A stretch of 64,000 nucleotides of DNA, taken from positions 62,001-126,000 of the forward strand of contig NZ_JAGGNU010000040.1 of NCBI RefSeq assembly GCF_018614915.1, read 5' to 3'. Shown here piece by piece: positions 9,331 through 17,490 of this stretch. This stretch comes from Variovorax paradoxus. Lineage in GTDB: Bacteria; Pseudomonadota; Gammaproteobacteria; Burkholderiales; Burkholderiaceae_C. The notes under the pieces are model-generated. The model saw only the letters and a list, made by a program, of their open reading frames with translations. It ran no database searches and was not told the DNA's origin. The position numbers and the translations under genes are program-made. Positions within the stretch are counted from its first letter, which is position 1; every line of letters begins with the position of its first letter.

Positions 9331-10584
9331 TCACCTGTCGATCTCGCCGAACACGATGTCCATGGTGCCAATCACCGCGACCGCGTCGGCAATCATGTGG
9401 CCGCGCGACATCTCGTCGAGCGCCGCCAGATGCGGGAAGCCCGGTGCGCGGATCTTCAAACGGTAGGGCTTGTTGGCGCCATCGCTCACGAGGTAGATGC
9501 CGAACTCGCCCTTGGGGTGCTCGACGGCGGCATAGGCCTCGCCTTCGGGCACGTGGAAGCCTTCGGTGAAGAGCTTGAAATGGTGGATCAGCTCCTCCAT
9601 GTTGGCCTTCATCGATTCGCGCGCGGGCGCCGCCACCTTGTGGTTGTCGGTGATCACGGGGCCCAGGTTGTTGCGCAGCCAGCCCGAGCACTGCTGGATG
9701 ATGCGGTTGGCTTGGCGCATTTCCTCGACGCGCACGAGGTAGCGGTCGTAGCAGTCGCCGGTCTTGCCGACCGCGATGTCGAAGTCCATCTGGTCGTAGA
9801 CGTCGTAGGGCTGCTTCTTGCGCAGGTCCCATTCGATGCCCGAGCCACGCAGCATGGGGCCGGTGAAACCGAGGTTCAGTGCCCGTTCGGGCGTGACCAC
9901 GCCGATGCCGACGGTGCGCTGCTTCCAGATGCGGTTGTCGGTGAGCAGCGTCTCGTACTCGTCGACCATCTTCGGGAAACGCCGGCAGAAGTCGTCGATG
10001 AAGTCGAGCAGCGAACCCTGGCGGTTCTCGTTGAGCCGCGCGATCGCCTTCGCGTTCTTGATCTTGCTGACCTTGTACTGCGGCATCGCGTCGGGCAGGT
10101 CGCGGTAGACACCGCCCGGACGGAAGTAGGCCGCGTGCATGCGCGCACCCGACACCGCCTCGTACATGTCGAACAGGTCTTCACGCTCGCGGAAGCAGTA
10201 GATGAGCATGTTCATCGCACCGCAGTCGAGGCCGTGCGCGCCGAGCCACAGCAGGTGGTTCAGCAAGCGCGTGATCTCGGCGAACATGACGCGGATGTAC
10301 TGCGCGCGAATCGGCACCTCGAGGCCCATGAGCCGCTCGATCGCAAGGCAGTACGCGTGCTCGTTGCTCATCATCGAGACGTAGTCCAGCCGGTCCATGT
10401 AGGGCAGCGACTGGATGTAGGTGCGCGTCTCGGCGAGCTTTTCGGTCGCGCGGTGCAGGAGGCCGATGTGCGGGTCGGCGCGCTGGATCACTTCACCGTC
10501 GAGTTCGAGCACGAGGCGCAGCACGCCGTGTGCTGCAGGGTGCTGGGGTCCGAAGTTCAGCGTGTAGTTCTTGATTTCGGCCAT
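9331..10584 (-). CDS. nuoD: NADH-quinone oxidoreductase subunit D
   Basis: NuoD (49-kDa subunit) forms the quinone-reduction site together with NuoB. The 417-residue product starts MAEIKNYTLNFGPQHPAAHG, the family signature in which the histidine near the start contacts quinone, and contains HIGLLHRATEKLAE and the DPCYDRYLVRVEEMRQ-type region near residue 290. The start overlaps the nuoC stop by one base (TGATG), so the two are translationally coupled but not fused as in enterobacteria. Confidence 0.98.
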   Translation of the reverse strand: MAEIKNYTLNFGPQHPAAHGVLRLVLELDGEVIQRADPHIGLLHRATEKLAETRTYIQSLPYMDRLDYVSMMSNEHAYCLAIERLMGLEVPIRAQYIRVMFAEITRLLNHLLWLGAHGLDCGAMNMLIYCFREREDLFDMYEAVSGARMHAAYFRPGGVYRDLPDAMPQYKVSKIKNAKAIARLNENRQGSLLDFIDDFCRRFPKMVDEYETLLTDNRIWKQRTVGIGVVTPERALNLGFTGPMLRGSGIEWDLRKKQPYDVYDQMDFDIAVGKTGDCYDRYLVRVEEMRQANRIIQQCSGWLRNNLGPVITDNHKVAAPARESMKANMEELIHHFKLFTEGFHVPEGEAYAAVEHPKGEFGIYLVSDGANKPYRLKIRAPGFPHLAALDEMSRGHMIADAVAVIGTMDIVFGEIDR

Positions 10585-11192
10585 CAGTGGAGTCCGCCGT
10601 AGTTGTCTTCGCGGATCACGCGCGGCGTGATCTCGCGCGGCTCGATCGAGACCGGCTGGTAGATCACGCGCTTCTGCTCCGCGTCGTAGCGCATCTCGAC
10701 GTGACCCGACACCGGGAAGTCCTTGCGAAACGGATGGCCGATGAAGCCGTAGTCGGTCAGGATGCGGCGCAGGTCGTCATGGCCGTCGAACACGATGCCG
10801 TAGAGGTCGAAGGCTTCGCGCTCGAACCAGCCGGCGGCGCTCCAGATGCCGGTCAGCGAATCGATCACCGGCAGGTCTTCGTTCGGCACGAACACCTTCA
10901 GGCGCACGCGCTGGTTCAGACTGACGGAAAGAAGATGGGAGGCGACGCAGAAGCGCTCGCCCTCCCACTCGCCTTCGCGGTAGTCGACGTAGTCCAGGCC
11001 GCAAAGGTCCATCAGCTGCTCGAACTGGCAACCGGGCGCATCGCGCAACAGGGTCGCGACTTCGAGATAGTCGGCCGCGCCGACCACCACCGTCACTTCG
11101 CCGAGCGCGAGGGTGACGCTCTTGGCCTTGGCGCCAAGCGTTTCGGCGATCTGGGTCTGCAGTGCCTCGGGAGAAATGGCAAAGTCGGTCAT
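10584..11192 (-). CDS. nuoC: NADH-quinone oxidoreductase subunit C
   Basis: NuoC (30-kDa subunit) is a structural part of the peripheral arm of complex I. The 202-residue protein ends in the conserved region GHPFRKDFPVSGHVEMRYD, typical of the subunit. I chose ATG 11192 (MTDFAISPEALQ): an AGAAGCGAGAG ribosome site lies just upstream, right after the nuoB stop. A GTG at 11213 in the same frame would overlap nuoB by 8 bases and lacks a better site. Confidence 0.95.
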   Translation of the reverse strand: MTDFAISPEALQTQIAETLGAKAKSVTLALGEVTVVVGAADYLEVATLLRDAPGCQFEQLMDLCGLDYVDYREGEWEGERFCVASHLLSVSLNQRVRLKVFVPNEDLPVIDSLTGIWSAAGWFEREAFDLYGIVFDGHDDLRRILTDYGFIGHPFRKDFPVSGHVEMRYDAEQKRVIYQPVSIEPREITPRVIREDNYGGLH

Positions 11193-11205
11193 CGTCTCTC
11201 GCTTC

Positions 11206-11685
11206 TCAGGCACGCGCGATCGTGTTGGTGCGGCGGATTTTTTGCTGGAGCTGGATGATCCCGTACAGCAGTGCCTCGGCCGTCGGCGGGCAGCCCGGCA
11301 CGTAGACGTCGACCGGTACGATGCGGTCGCAGCCGCGCACGACCGAGTAGCTGTAGTGGTAGTAGCCGCCGCCGTTGGCGCAGGAGCCCATCGACAGCAC
11401 CCAGCGGGGCTCGGGCATCTGGTCGTAGACCTTGCGCAGCGCCGGCGCCATCTTGTTGCACAGCGTACCGGCCACGATCATCAGATCGGACTGGCGCGGG
11501 CTCGGCCGGAACAGCATGCCGAAGCGGTCGATGTCGTAGCGCGCAGCGCCAGCGTGCATCATCTCCACGGCACAGCAGGCCAGGCCGAAGGTCATCGGCC
11601 ACAGTGATCCGGTCTTGGCCCAGTTCACCACCGAGTCGTAGGTGGTGGTGACGAAGCCTTCCTTCATGACGCCTTCAATGGCCAT
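11206..11685 (-). CDS. nuoB: NADH-quinone oxidoreductase subunit B (cluster N2)
   Basis: NuoB holds 4Fe-4S cluster N2, the last electron carrier before ubiquinone. The 159-residue product has the adjacent cysteine pair GLACCAVEMMH, then GSCANGGGYYHYSYS and VPGCPPTAEALLYGI, which together give the four cluster cysteines. It begins 3 bases after the nuoA stop. Confidence 0.98.
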   Translation of the reverse strand: MAIEGVMKEGFVTTTYDSVVNWAKTGSLWPMTFGLACCAVEMMHAGAARYDIDRFGMLFRPSPRQSDLMIVAGTLCNKMAPALRKVYDQMPEPRWVLSMGSCANGGGYYHYSYSVVRGCDRIVPVDVYVPGCPPTAEALLYGIIQLQQKIRRTNTIARA

Positions 11686-11688
11686 TGT

Positions 11689-12048
11689 TCATTCCCAGTC
11701 GAGCGCGCCTTTTTTCCACTCGTAGACGAAGCCCACGACGAGGATGGCGAGAAAAATCATCATGGCCCAGAAACCGACCGGACCGATTTCCTTGAGCGCG
11801 ATCGCCCACGGGAAGAGAAAGGCGATTTCGAGGTCGAAAAGAATGAAGAGAATCGCGACGAGGTAGTAGCGCACGTCGAACTTCATGCGCGCGTCTTCGA
11901 AGGCTTCGAAGCCGCATTCGTAGGGCGCATTCTTTTGAGCGTCGGGCCGATTCGGGCCGAGGATGTAACCGAGAACCTGCGGTGCGACGCCGACACCGAC
12001 ACCGACCAGGATGAACAACAGGACGGGAAGGTAGGAATCGAGGTTCAT
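11689..12048 (-). CDS. nuoA: NADH-quinone oxidoreductase subunit A
   Basis: NuoA is the small three-helix membrane subunit encoded first in the nuo operon. The protein has YILGPNRPDAQKNAPYECGFE and ARMKFDVRYYLVAILFILFD, both family hallmarks. Two in-frame ATGs are possible: 12057 (MTPMNLDSY, 122 residues) and 12048 (MNLDSY, 119 residues). I chose the shorter because 119 is the usual length in the family; neither has a strong ribosome site. A stable hairpin lies just upstream. Confidence 0.95.
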   Translation of the reverse strand: MNLDSYLPVLLFILVGVGVGVAPQVLGYILGPNRPDAQKNAPYECGFEAFEDARMKFDVRYYLVAILFILFDLEIAFLFPWAIALKEIGPVGFWAMMIFLAILVVGFVYEWKKGALDWE

Positions 12049-12068
12049 CGGGGTCATTTACCGCTTGA

Positions 12069-12100
12069 CGCCGACAGGAAGATGAAGCTTCCTGCCGGCG
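12069..12100 (-). promoter_or_regulatory. Hairpin between tRNA-Leu and nuoA
   Basis: A near-perfect inverted repeat: CGCCG + one mismatch + CAGGAAG, loop ATGAAG, CTTCCTG + CGGCG, about 12 paired bases. It sits right after the tRNA-Leu 3' end and 20 bases before the nuoA start region. No T-run follows on the minus strand, so it is not a simple terminator. It may mark the 3' processing boundary of a tRNA-nuo transcript or shape nuoA translation; this is inference. Confidence 0.5.
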
Positions 12101-12105
12101 AGATT

Positions 12106-12190
12106 TGGTGCGGTCGGCGAGACTCGAACTCGCACAGCTTTCGCCACTACCCCCTCAAGATAGCGTGTCTACCAATTTCACCACGACCGC
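12106..12190 (-). tRNA. tRNA-Leu (anticodon GAG)
   Basis: On the minus strand this 85-base gene begins GCGGTCGTGGTGAAATTGG and ends CGCCGACCGCACCA, so the acceptor stem GCGGTCG/CGACCGC is perfect and CCA is encoded. The anticodon stem CTATC/GGTAG encloses the loop TTGAGGG, giving anticodon GAG (reads CUC/CUU leucine codons). A long variable arm, as expected for tRNA-Leu, and the GTTCGAGTC T-loop are present. Its place between secG and nuoA is a common betaproteobacterial arrangement. Confidence 0.97.
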
Positions 12191-12309
12191 GGTTTTGTGT
12201 GTCCGGATGGCATGAGGAACCCGATGAGGTTTTGGCTTTCCGGACAGCTTTAGAGTTTACCCTGAAATGAAGCCGTTTTCGCTCGGCGACCGCATCGAAA
12301 ACATCGCGA

Positions 12310-12732
12310 TCACTTGGTCGGGATCTGCGCAGCGCCCGAAGCCGGTGCAGCAGGTGCCGATGGCGGTGCACTGGTGGCGGGTGCCGCGGGTGCGTTGCCC
12401 GAAGGAATCTGCGATGCCGGACCCGCAGGTGCAGGTGCAGGTGCAGGCGCACCGACCGTCGCGCGCTCGAGCAGGCTGCCGCCGCCCACGGGCCGTGCGT
12501 GGCTGAAGTAGGCGAGCATCAGGGTGCATGCGAAGAACACGGCCGCGAGCACGCCCGTGGTGCGCGAAAGAAAGTTCGCGCTGCCGCTGGCGCCGAACAG
12601 GCTGCCCGCACTGCCGCTGCCGAAGGCCGCGCCCATGTCGGCACCCTTGCCGTGCTGGATCAGGATCAGGCCGATCATCGTGAGTGCGGTGAGCATCTGT
12701 ACGCCCACCAGGATATTGAGGACCACGTTCAT
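12310..12732 (-). CDS. secG: Preprotein translocase subunit SecG
   Basis: SecG is the small accessory subunit of the SecYEG protein-export channel. The 140-residue protein has two transmembrane helices (residues ~3-25 and 54-75), with the conserved LIQHGKGADMGAAFGSGSA loop between them. The C-terminal ~55 residues are an Ala/Pro-rich tail encoded partly by four tandem GGTGCA-type units around 12427-12446; E. coli SecG lacks such a tail. The gene lies 38 bases downstream of tpiA. Confidence 0.95.
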   Translation of the reverse strand: MNVVLNILVGVQMLTALTMIGLILIQHGKGADMGAAFGSGSAGSLFGASGSANFLSRTTGVLAAVFFACTLMLAYFSHARPVGGGSLLERATVGAPAPAPAPAGPASQIPSGNAPAAPATSAPPSAPAAPASGAAQIPTK

Positions 12733-12770
12733 TCGTTCTAACTCCTAAATTCGTTCGCGGCTGCGCTGGT

Positions 12771-13520
12771 TCAGCGCGCCGCAGCAATGATCTGTAAAAA
12801 GTCGGGGGCCTTCAGCGAGGCTCCGCCGATCAGGCCGCCGTCGATGTCGGCCTGGGACAGCAGTTCGGCCGCGTTGGCCGCATTCATGCTGCCGCCATAG
12901 AGGATGCGTATGCCTGCCGCATGCTCGCTCGCCGCGTGGTGCAGCTGCGCGCGCAGCAGCGCGTGCACCGCCTGCGCCTGCTCGGGCGTCGCGGTCTTGC
13001 CGGTGCCGATGGCCCAGACGGGCTCGTAGGCCACGACGATCTCGCTGATGCAGTGACCATTGACATGGATCACCGCCGCGAGCTGGCGCTTGACGACCTC
13101 TTCGGTGTGCCCCGCCTCGCGCTGCGCCAGCGTCTCGCCGACGCAGACGATGGGCGTGATGCCGTTGGCAAGTGCCGCAGCGGTCTTGGCCGCGACCCCT
13201 TCATCGGTTTCGCCGTGGTACTGGCGCCGCTCCGAATGCCCGACGATCGCGTAGCGCACGCCGAATTCCTTCAGCATGGCCACCGACTGCTCGCCGGTGA
13301 ACGCGCCCTGCGGCTGGGCAGACACGTCCTGCGCTCCCAGCGCGATCGGCGAACCGGCGAGGAGCGCCTGCAGCTGCGCCAGATACGGCGCCGGGACGCA
13401 CACCGCGATATCGCACGCAGGCGTGCCGACGCCCTGCAGCAGCGCCCGCACCAGCGCCTCGTTGGCAGCGAGGCTGCCGTTCATCTTCCAGTTGCCGGCG
13501 ATGAGTTTCTTCTTCGTCAT
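12771..13520 (-). CDS. tpiA: Triosephosphate isomerase
   Basis: Interconverts dihydroxyacetone phosphate and glyceraldehyde 3-phosphate in glycolysis and gluconeogenesis. The 249-residue protein starts MTKKKLIAGNWKMNGS and has the catalytic histidine in VGHSERRQYHGE, the catalytic glutamate in VAYEPVWAIGTGK, and the phosphate-binding RILYGGSMN region. ATG 13520 gives the standard length; the frame is open upstream only because it overlaps the qor end. It starts 11 bases after the upstream oxidoreductase. Confidence 0.98.
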   Translation of the reverse strand: MTKKKLIAGNWKMNGSLAANEALVRALLQGVGTPACDIAVCVPAPYLAQLQALLAGSPIALGAQDVSAQPQGAFTGEQSVAMLKEFGVRYAIVGHSERRQYHGETDEGVAAKTAAALANGITPIVCVGETLAQREAGHTEEVVKRQLAAVIHVNGHCISEIVVAYEPVWAIGTGKTATPEQAQAVHALLRAQLHHAASEHAAGIRILYGGSMNAANAAELLSQADIDGGLIGGASLKAPDFLQIIAAAR

Positions 13521-13531
13521 GGCTGTCTCGC

Positions 13532-14530
13532 TCACCAGGTCAGCACGATCTTGCCGATGTGCCGGTTCGATTCCATCAAGGCGTGCGCCTGCGCCGCGCC
13601 GCTGGGCTCGCCCTGAGCGGCGAAGGTGCTGTGGATCACGGGCTTGACCGCGCCGCTTTCGAGCAGCGGCCAGACCTTTTCGCGCAGGGCCTTTGCGATC
13701 GCGCCCTTGAACGCGACCGGCCGCGGGCGCAGCGTCGACCCGGTGATCGTGAGCCGGCGGCGCAGCACCAGGCCGGCGTTGAACTCGCTTTTCGAGCCGC
13801 CCTGCACTGCGATGATCACGATCCGGCCGTCTTCGGCCATGCACTCGATCTCGCGCGGCACGTAGGCGCCGGCCACCATGTCGAGCACCACGTCCACGCC
13901 CTTGCCGCCGGTGAGGCGCTTGACCTCCTCCGCGAAATCGGAGGTCTTGTAGTTGATGGCATGGTCGGCGCCGAGCTTCCTGCAGGCCTCGCACTTGTCG
14001 TCGCTGCCGGCCGTCACGATCACCGTCGCGCCGAAAGCCTTGCCAAGCTGGATGGCCGTGACGCCGATGCCGCTCGAGCCGCCCTGGATCAGCAGCGTCT
14101 CGCCCTTCTGCAGGCGCGCGCGGTCGAACACGTTGCTCCACACGGTGAAGAAGGTCTCTGGCAGGCTGGCCGCCTCGGCATCGCTCCAGCCCTTGGGCAC
14201 CGGCAGGCATTGGGCGACGGGTGCCACGCAGAGTTCTGCATAGCCGCCGCCCGCGATCAGCGCGCATACACGATCGCCGACCGCGAGGCCGACCTCGCGC
14301 ATTGCGGCAGCATCGCCCGAAACGATTTCGCCCGCCACCTCGAGCCCCGGCAGATCCGAAGCGCCCGGCGGCACCGGATAGTTGCCGGTGCGCTGGAGCA
14401 CGTCGGGGCGGTTCACGCCGCTGGCGGCCACACGGATCAGCAGCTCGCCCGCACCCGCGACCGGCGCGGGGCGCTCGGCCACGCGCAGCACCTCGGGAGC
14501 GCCGTACGAAGTGATTTCAATGGCTTTCAT
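13532..14530 (-). CDS. NAD(P)H-quinone oxidoreductase, QOR/PIG3-like
   Basis: A zinc-free medium-chain dehydrogenase of the quinone oxidoreductase class, probably cytoplasmic and NADPH-dependent. The 332-residue protein starts MKAIEITSYGAPEVLRVAE and has ASGVNRPDVLQRTGNYPVPPG, typical of PIG3-type enzymes, then the nucleotide-binding stretch IQGGSSGIGVTAIQLGKAFG (about residues 145-165). No structural zinc cysteine cluster is seen. It lies between pnp and tpiA in the same orientation. The natural substrate cannot be told from sequence. Confidence 0.9.
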   Translation of the reverse strand: MKAIEITSYGAPEVLRVAERPAPVAGAGELLIRVAASGVNRPDVLQRTGNYPVPPGASDLPGLEVAGEIVSGDAAAMREVGLAVGDRVCALIAGGGYAELCVAPVAQCLPVPKGWSDAEAASLPETFFTVWSNVFDRARLQKGETLLIQGGSSGIGVTAIQLGKAFGATVIVTAGSDDKCEACRKLGADHAINYKTSDFAEEVKRLTGGKGVDVVLDMVAGAYVPREIECMAEDGRIVIIAVQGGSKSEFNAGLVLRRRLTITGSTLRPRPVAFKGAIAKALREKVWPLLESGAVKPVIHSTFAAQGEPSGAAQAHALMESNRHIGKIVLTW

Positions 14531-14549
14531 GCTTGTCTCGACTGCTGCG

Positions 14550-14567
14550 CCCGCCCGGACGGGCGGG
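14550..14567. other. Perfect GC hairpin between pnp and the oxidoreductase gene
   Basis: CCCGCCC, loop GGAC, GGGCGGG: seven perfect G-C pairs in the 79-base gap between the pnp stop and the oxidoreductase start. There is no T-run on either side, so it is not an obvious intrinsic terminator. It could protect the 3' end of the pnp message or act as a Rho-dependent end; this is inference. Confidence 0.5.
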
Positions 14568-14609
14568 ACGCACGATGAAAGGACGGCAAAGGCGTCACCG
14601 CCCTCGCCC

Positions 14610-16919
14610 TCAGGGCTGGCGGTCGCTGCCGTTGGGCTCTTGCGGCCGCTGGTCCTGTTCGACCGCCACGCCCTGCTCGGCGGGCTGCTCGCCACGCTCG
14701 TTGCTGTCGAAGCGCGGTGCACGCTCGGCACGGGGCGGACGATCGCCGCGATCGCCGCGATCGCCGCGATCACGACGCTCGCCGCGGTCTTCACGCGGCG
14801 GACGCTCGCTGAATTCCATGCCGGCCGGACGCTCGGTCAGCGCCTTCATGGACAGCTTGACGCGGCCCTTCTCGTCGGTCTCGAGCACCTTGACCTTCAC
14901 GATCTGGCCTTCGCTCAGGTAGTCGGTCACCTTCTCGACGCGTTCGTGCGCGATCTGGCTGATATGCAGCAGGCCGTCCTTGCCGGGCAGCAAGTTGATG
15001 AGCGCACCGAAATCGAGGATCTTGGTGACCGGGCCTTCGTAGGTCTTGCCGATCTCGACTTCCGCCGTGATCTGCTCGATGCGCTTCTTGGCCGCTTCCG
15101 CCTTTTCCGGATCCGTCGAAGCGATAGTGATGGTGCCGTCTTCGTCGATGTTGATCTGGGTGCCGGTCTCTTCGGTCAGCGCGCGGATCACCGAGCCGCC
15201 CTTGCCGATCACGTCGCGGATCTTCTCGGGGTTGATCTTCATCGTGAACAGGCGCGGCGCGAAGCTCGAGACTTCGGCCTTGGCTTCGCCCATTGCTTCC
15301 TGCATCTTGCCCAGGATGTGCATGCGCGCTTCCTTGGCCTGCGCCAGCGCGACCTGCATGATTTCCTTGGTGATGCCCTGGATCTTGATGTCCATCTGCA
15401 GCGCGGTGATGCCGTTGGTCGTGCCGGCCACCTTGAAGTCCATGTCGCCCAGGTGGTCCTCGTCGCCCAGGATGTCGGTCAGCACGGCGAAGCGGTTGTC
15501 TTCCTTGATCAGGCCCATCGCGATGCCAGCCACGTGCGCCTTCATCGGCACGCCGGCGTCCATCATCGAGAGGCAGCCGCCGCAGACCGAGGCCATCGAC
15601 GAGGAGCCGTTCGACTCGGTGATTTCCGACACGACGCGGATCGTGTAGGGGAATTCTTCCTTGGTCGGCAGGCAGGCCACGAGGGCGCGCTTGGCGAGTC
15701 GGCCGTGGCCGACTTCGCGGCGCTTGGTCGAGCCCATGCGGCCGACTTCGCCGGTGGCGAAGGGAGGCATGTTGTAGTGGAACAGGAAGCGGTCTTCGTA
15801 CTCGCCGGCCAGCGCGTCGATGCGCTGCGCGTCGCGCTCGGTGCCGAGCGTGGTCACGACCAGCGCCTGGGTCTCGCCGCGCGTGAAGAGCGCCGAGCCG
15901 TGGGTGCGCGGCAGCACGCCGTTGCGGATCTCGATGGGGCGCACGGTGCGCGTGTCGCGGCCGTCGATGCGCGGTTCGCCCGACAGGATCTGGCTGCGGA
16001 CGATCTTGGATTCGATGCTGAACAGCAAATCGTTGACCTTGCCCGCGTCGAAGGGCTCGCCGCTTTCCTTCAGCGCATTCATCACGCCGGCATTGGCTTC
16101 GCGCAGGGCCTGCGTGCGGGCTTGCTTGCTGCGGATCTGGTAGACGGCGCGCAGATTCTCTTCGGCCAGGCCCTTGACCTTGGCGACGAAGGCCTCGTCC
16201 TCCGCCGGCGGCTGCCAGTCCCACACCGGCTTGCCGGCGTCGCGCACGAGTTCGTGGATCGCGTTAATCGCAATGTTCGCCTGCTCATGGCCGAACACCA
16301 CGCCGCCGAGCATGATTTCCTCGCTCAGCTGCAGCGCTTCGGATTCGACCATCAGCACGGCCGCTTCGGTACCGGCGACGACCAGGTCCATCTGCGAATC
16401 CTTGCGCGCAGTCTGGCCCGGGTTCAGCACGTACTGGCCGTTGATGTAGCCCACGCGCGCGGCGCCGATGGGGCCGCTGAAGGGAATGCCGGAAATCGAC
16501 AGGGCGGCGCTCACGCCGATCATGGCGGCGATGTCGGCATCGACCTCGGGGTTGAGCGACAGCGTGTGGATCACCACGTGCACTTCGTTCAGGAAGCCTT
16601 CGGGGAACAGCGGGCGGATCGGGCGGTCGATCAGGCGCGAGGTCAGCGTCTCGAGTTCGCTGGGCTTGGCTTCGCGCTTGAAGAAGCTGCCGGGGATCTT
16701 GCCGGCGGCGTAGGTCTTCTCGATGTAGTCGACGGTCAGCGGGAAGAAGTCCTGGCCCGGCTTGGCCGTCTTGGAAGCGACGACGGTGGCCAGCACCACG
16801 GTGCCTTCGATGTCCACGAGCACGGCGCCGCTGGCCTGGCGGGCGATTTCGCCGGTTTCCAGGACGACGGTCTTGTCGCCCCACTGGAAGGTCTTGGTGA
16901 CTTTGTTGAAGAGGCTCAT
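14610..16919 (-). CDS. pnp: Polyribonucleotide nucleotidyltransferase (PNPase)
   Basis: A phosphorolytic 3'-5' exoribonuclease that acts in mRNA and sRNA decay and in the degradosome. The 769-residue protein (usual ~700) has two RNase PH domains separated by an all-helical linker, a KH domain (KGGSVIRALTEETG, ~residue 570) and an S1 domain (YEGPVTKILDFGALINLLPG). The extra C-terminal tail of ~70 residues is Arg/Asp/Gly-rich with RGD repeats, encoded by a 9-base tandem repeat near 14740-14771. The start ATG at 16919 follows a good AGGAGC ribosome site. Confidence 0.98.
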   Translation of the reverse strand: MSLFNKVTKTFQWGDKTVVLETGEIARQASGAVLVDIEGTVVLATVVASKTAKPGQDFFPLTVDYIEKTYAAGKIPGSFFKREAKPSELETLTSRLIDRPIRPLFPEGFLNEVHVVIHTLSLNPEVDADIAAMIGVSAALSISGIPFSGPIGAARVGYINGQYVLNPGQTARKDSQMDLVVAGTEAAVLMVESEALQLSEEIMLGGVVFGHEQANIAINAIHELVRDAGKPVWDWQPPAEDEAFVAKVKGLAEENLRAVYQIRSKQARTQALREANAGVMNALKESGEPFDAGKVNDLLFSIESKIVRSQILSGEPRIDGRDTRTVRPIEIRNGVLPRTHGSALFTRGETQALVVTTLGTERDAQRIDALAGEYEDRFLFHYNMPPFATGEVGRMGSTKRREVGHGRLAKRALVACLPTKEEFPYTIRVVSEITESNGSSSMASVCGGCLSMMDAGVPMKAHVAGIAMGLIKEDNRFAVLTDILGDEDHLGDMDFKVAGTTNGITALQMDIKIQGITKEIMQVALAQAKEARMHILGKMQEAMGEAKAEVSSFAPRLFTMKINPEKIRDVIGKGGSVIRALTEETGTQINIDEDGTITIASTDPEKAEAAKKRIEQITAEVEIGKTYEGPVTKILDFGALINLLPGKDGLLHISQIAHERVEKVTDYLSEGQIVKVKVLETDEKGRVKLSMKALTERPAGMEFSERPPREDRGERRDRGDRGDRGDRPPRAERAPRFDSNERGEQPAEQGVAVEQDQRPQEPNGSDRQP

Positions 16920-16939
16920 GTTTAGCTCCTGTTTTGATG

Positions 16940-16968
16940 GCGGGTTTCTGTGGTGGTCACAAACCCGC
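16940..16968 (-). promoter_or_regulatory. pnp leader hairpin
   Basis: An 8-bp perfect stem GCGGGTTT/AAACCCGC, extended inside by GTG/CAC pairs, lies 20 bases upstream of the pnp ATG. In E. coli, pnp is autoregulated through RNase III cleavage of a leader hairpin followed by PNPase attack; the position here fits that scheme. The match is by position and shape only, so function is inference. Confidence 0.55.
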
Positions 16969-17071
16969 GGGGGGCCGGAGCGCTTTCCAGAACACGATGC
17001 CATTCCAGAGAAATTCGGGCGGAACTTCGTTGGAATGACACAGCTTCGCTCTGTTTTGGCGGCTCCGAAGT

Positions 17072-17110
17072 AAAAAACGCCTGAGCTAGCGGACTAACCC
17101 AGGCGTTTTT
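17072..17110 (-). terminator. Intrinsic terminator after rpsO (symmetrical)
   Basis: Stem AAAAACGCCTG / CAGGCGTTTTT, 11 perfect pairs with a 16-base loop, ending in a T-run on both strands. It sits 14 bases after the rpsO stop and before pnp, so rpsO can be transcribed alone and read-through gives rpsO-pnp, as in many proteobacteria. Confidence 0.85.
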
Positions 17111-17124
17111 GCATGCGATTCGGC

Positions 17125-17391
17125 TTACTTGCGCAGACCCAGCTTGGCGATCAGCGCGGTATAGCGGTCGGCGTCCTTGGACTTGAGGTAGTCCAGCAGT
17201 TTGCGGCGGCGGCTCACCATGCGCAGAAGGCCGCGGCGGCCATGGTGGTCCTTGGCGTGCGTCTTGAAGTGCGGGGTGAGCTCGTTGATTCGGGCGGTCA
17301 GCAGTGCGACTTGCACTTCGGGGCTGCCGGTGTCGTTGGCGGCGCGGGCGTTGTCCTTGACGACTTCGGCCTTGATGGAGGCTGCGATCAT
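17125..17391 (-). CDS. rpsO: 30S ribosomal protein S15
   Basis: S15 binds 16S rRNA early in small-subunit assembly. The 88-residue protein carries the family signature DTGSPEVQVALLTARIN, the rRNA-binding KDHHGRRGLLRMVSRRRKL, and ends in ALIAKLGLRK. Gene order rpsO-pnp is the classical one. The start is ATG 17391 with a GGAA-type ribosome site upstream (GGAACAGGAAATC). Confidence 0.98.
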   Translation of the reverse strand: MIAASIKAEVVKDNARAANDTGSPEVQVALLTARINELTPHFKTHAKDHHGRRGLLRMVSRRRKLLDYLKSKDADRYTALIAKLGLRK

Positions 17392-17490
17392 TTTGATGAT
17401 TTCCTGTTCCGGAATGTTTGACTTGCGGTGTGCGCTGGAACTGCACCCACCGTGCGCCTTGCGGCATGCAAAGCCATGAATTATAGCTCG

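Noticed and set aside
12200..12246. Inverted repeat TGTCCGGA/TCCGGACA between secG and tRNA-Leu
   Set aside because: Arms are only 8 bases with a 31-base loop and no T-run; cannot be told from chance.
12427..12446. Tandem GGTGCA units in secG as a phase-variable repeat
   Set aside because: The unit is a multiple of three, so changes would only alter the Ala/Pro tail length; no frame switching expected.
14382..16925. An 847-codon open frame on the plus strand opposite pnp
   Set aside because: Composition is a mirror of pnp codons; no domain and no ribosome site.
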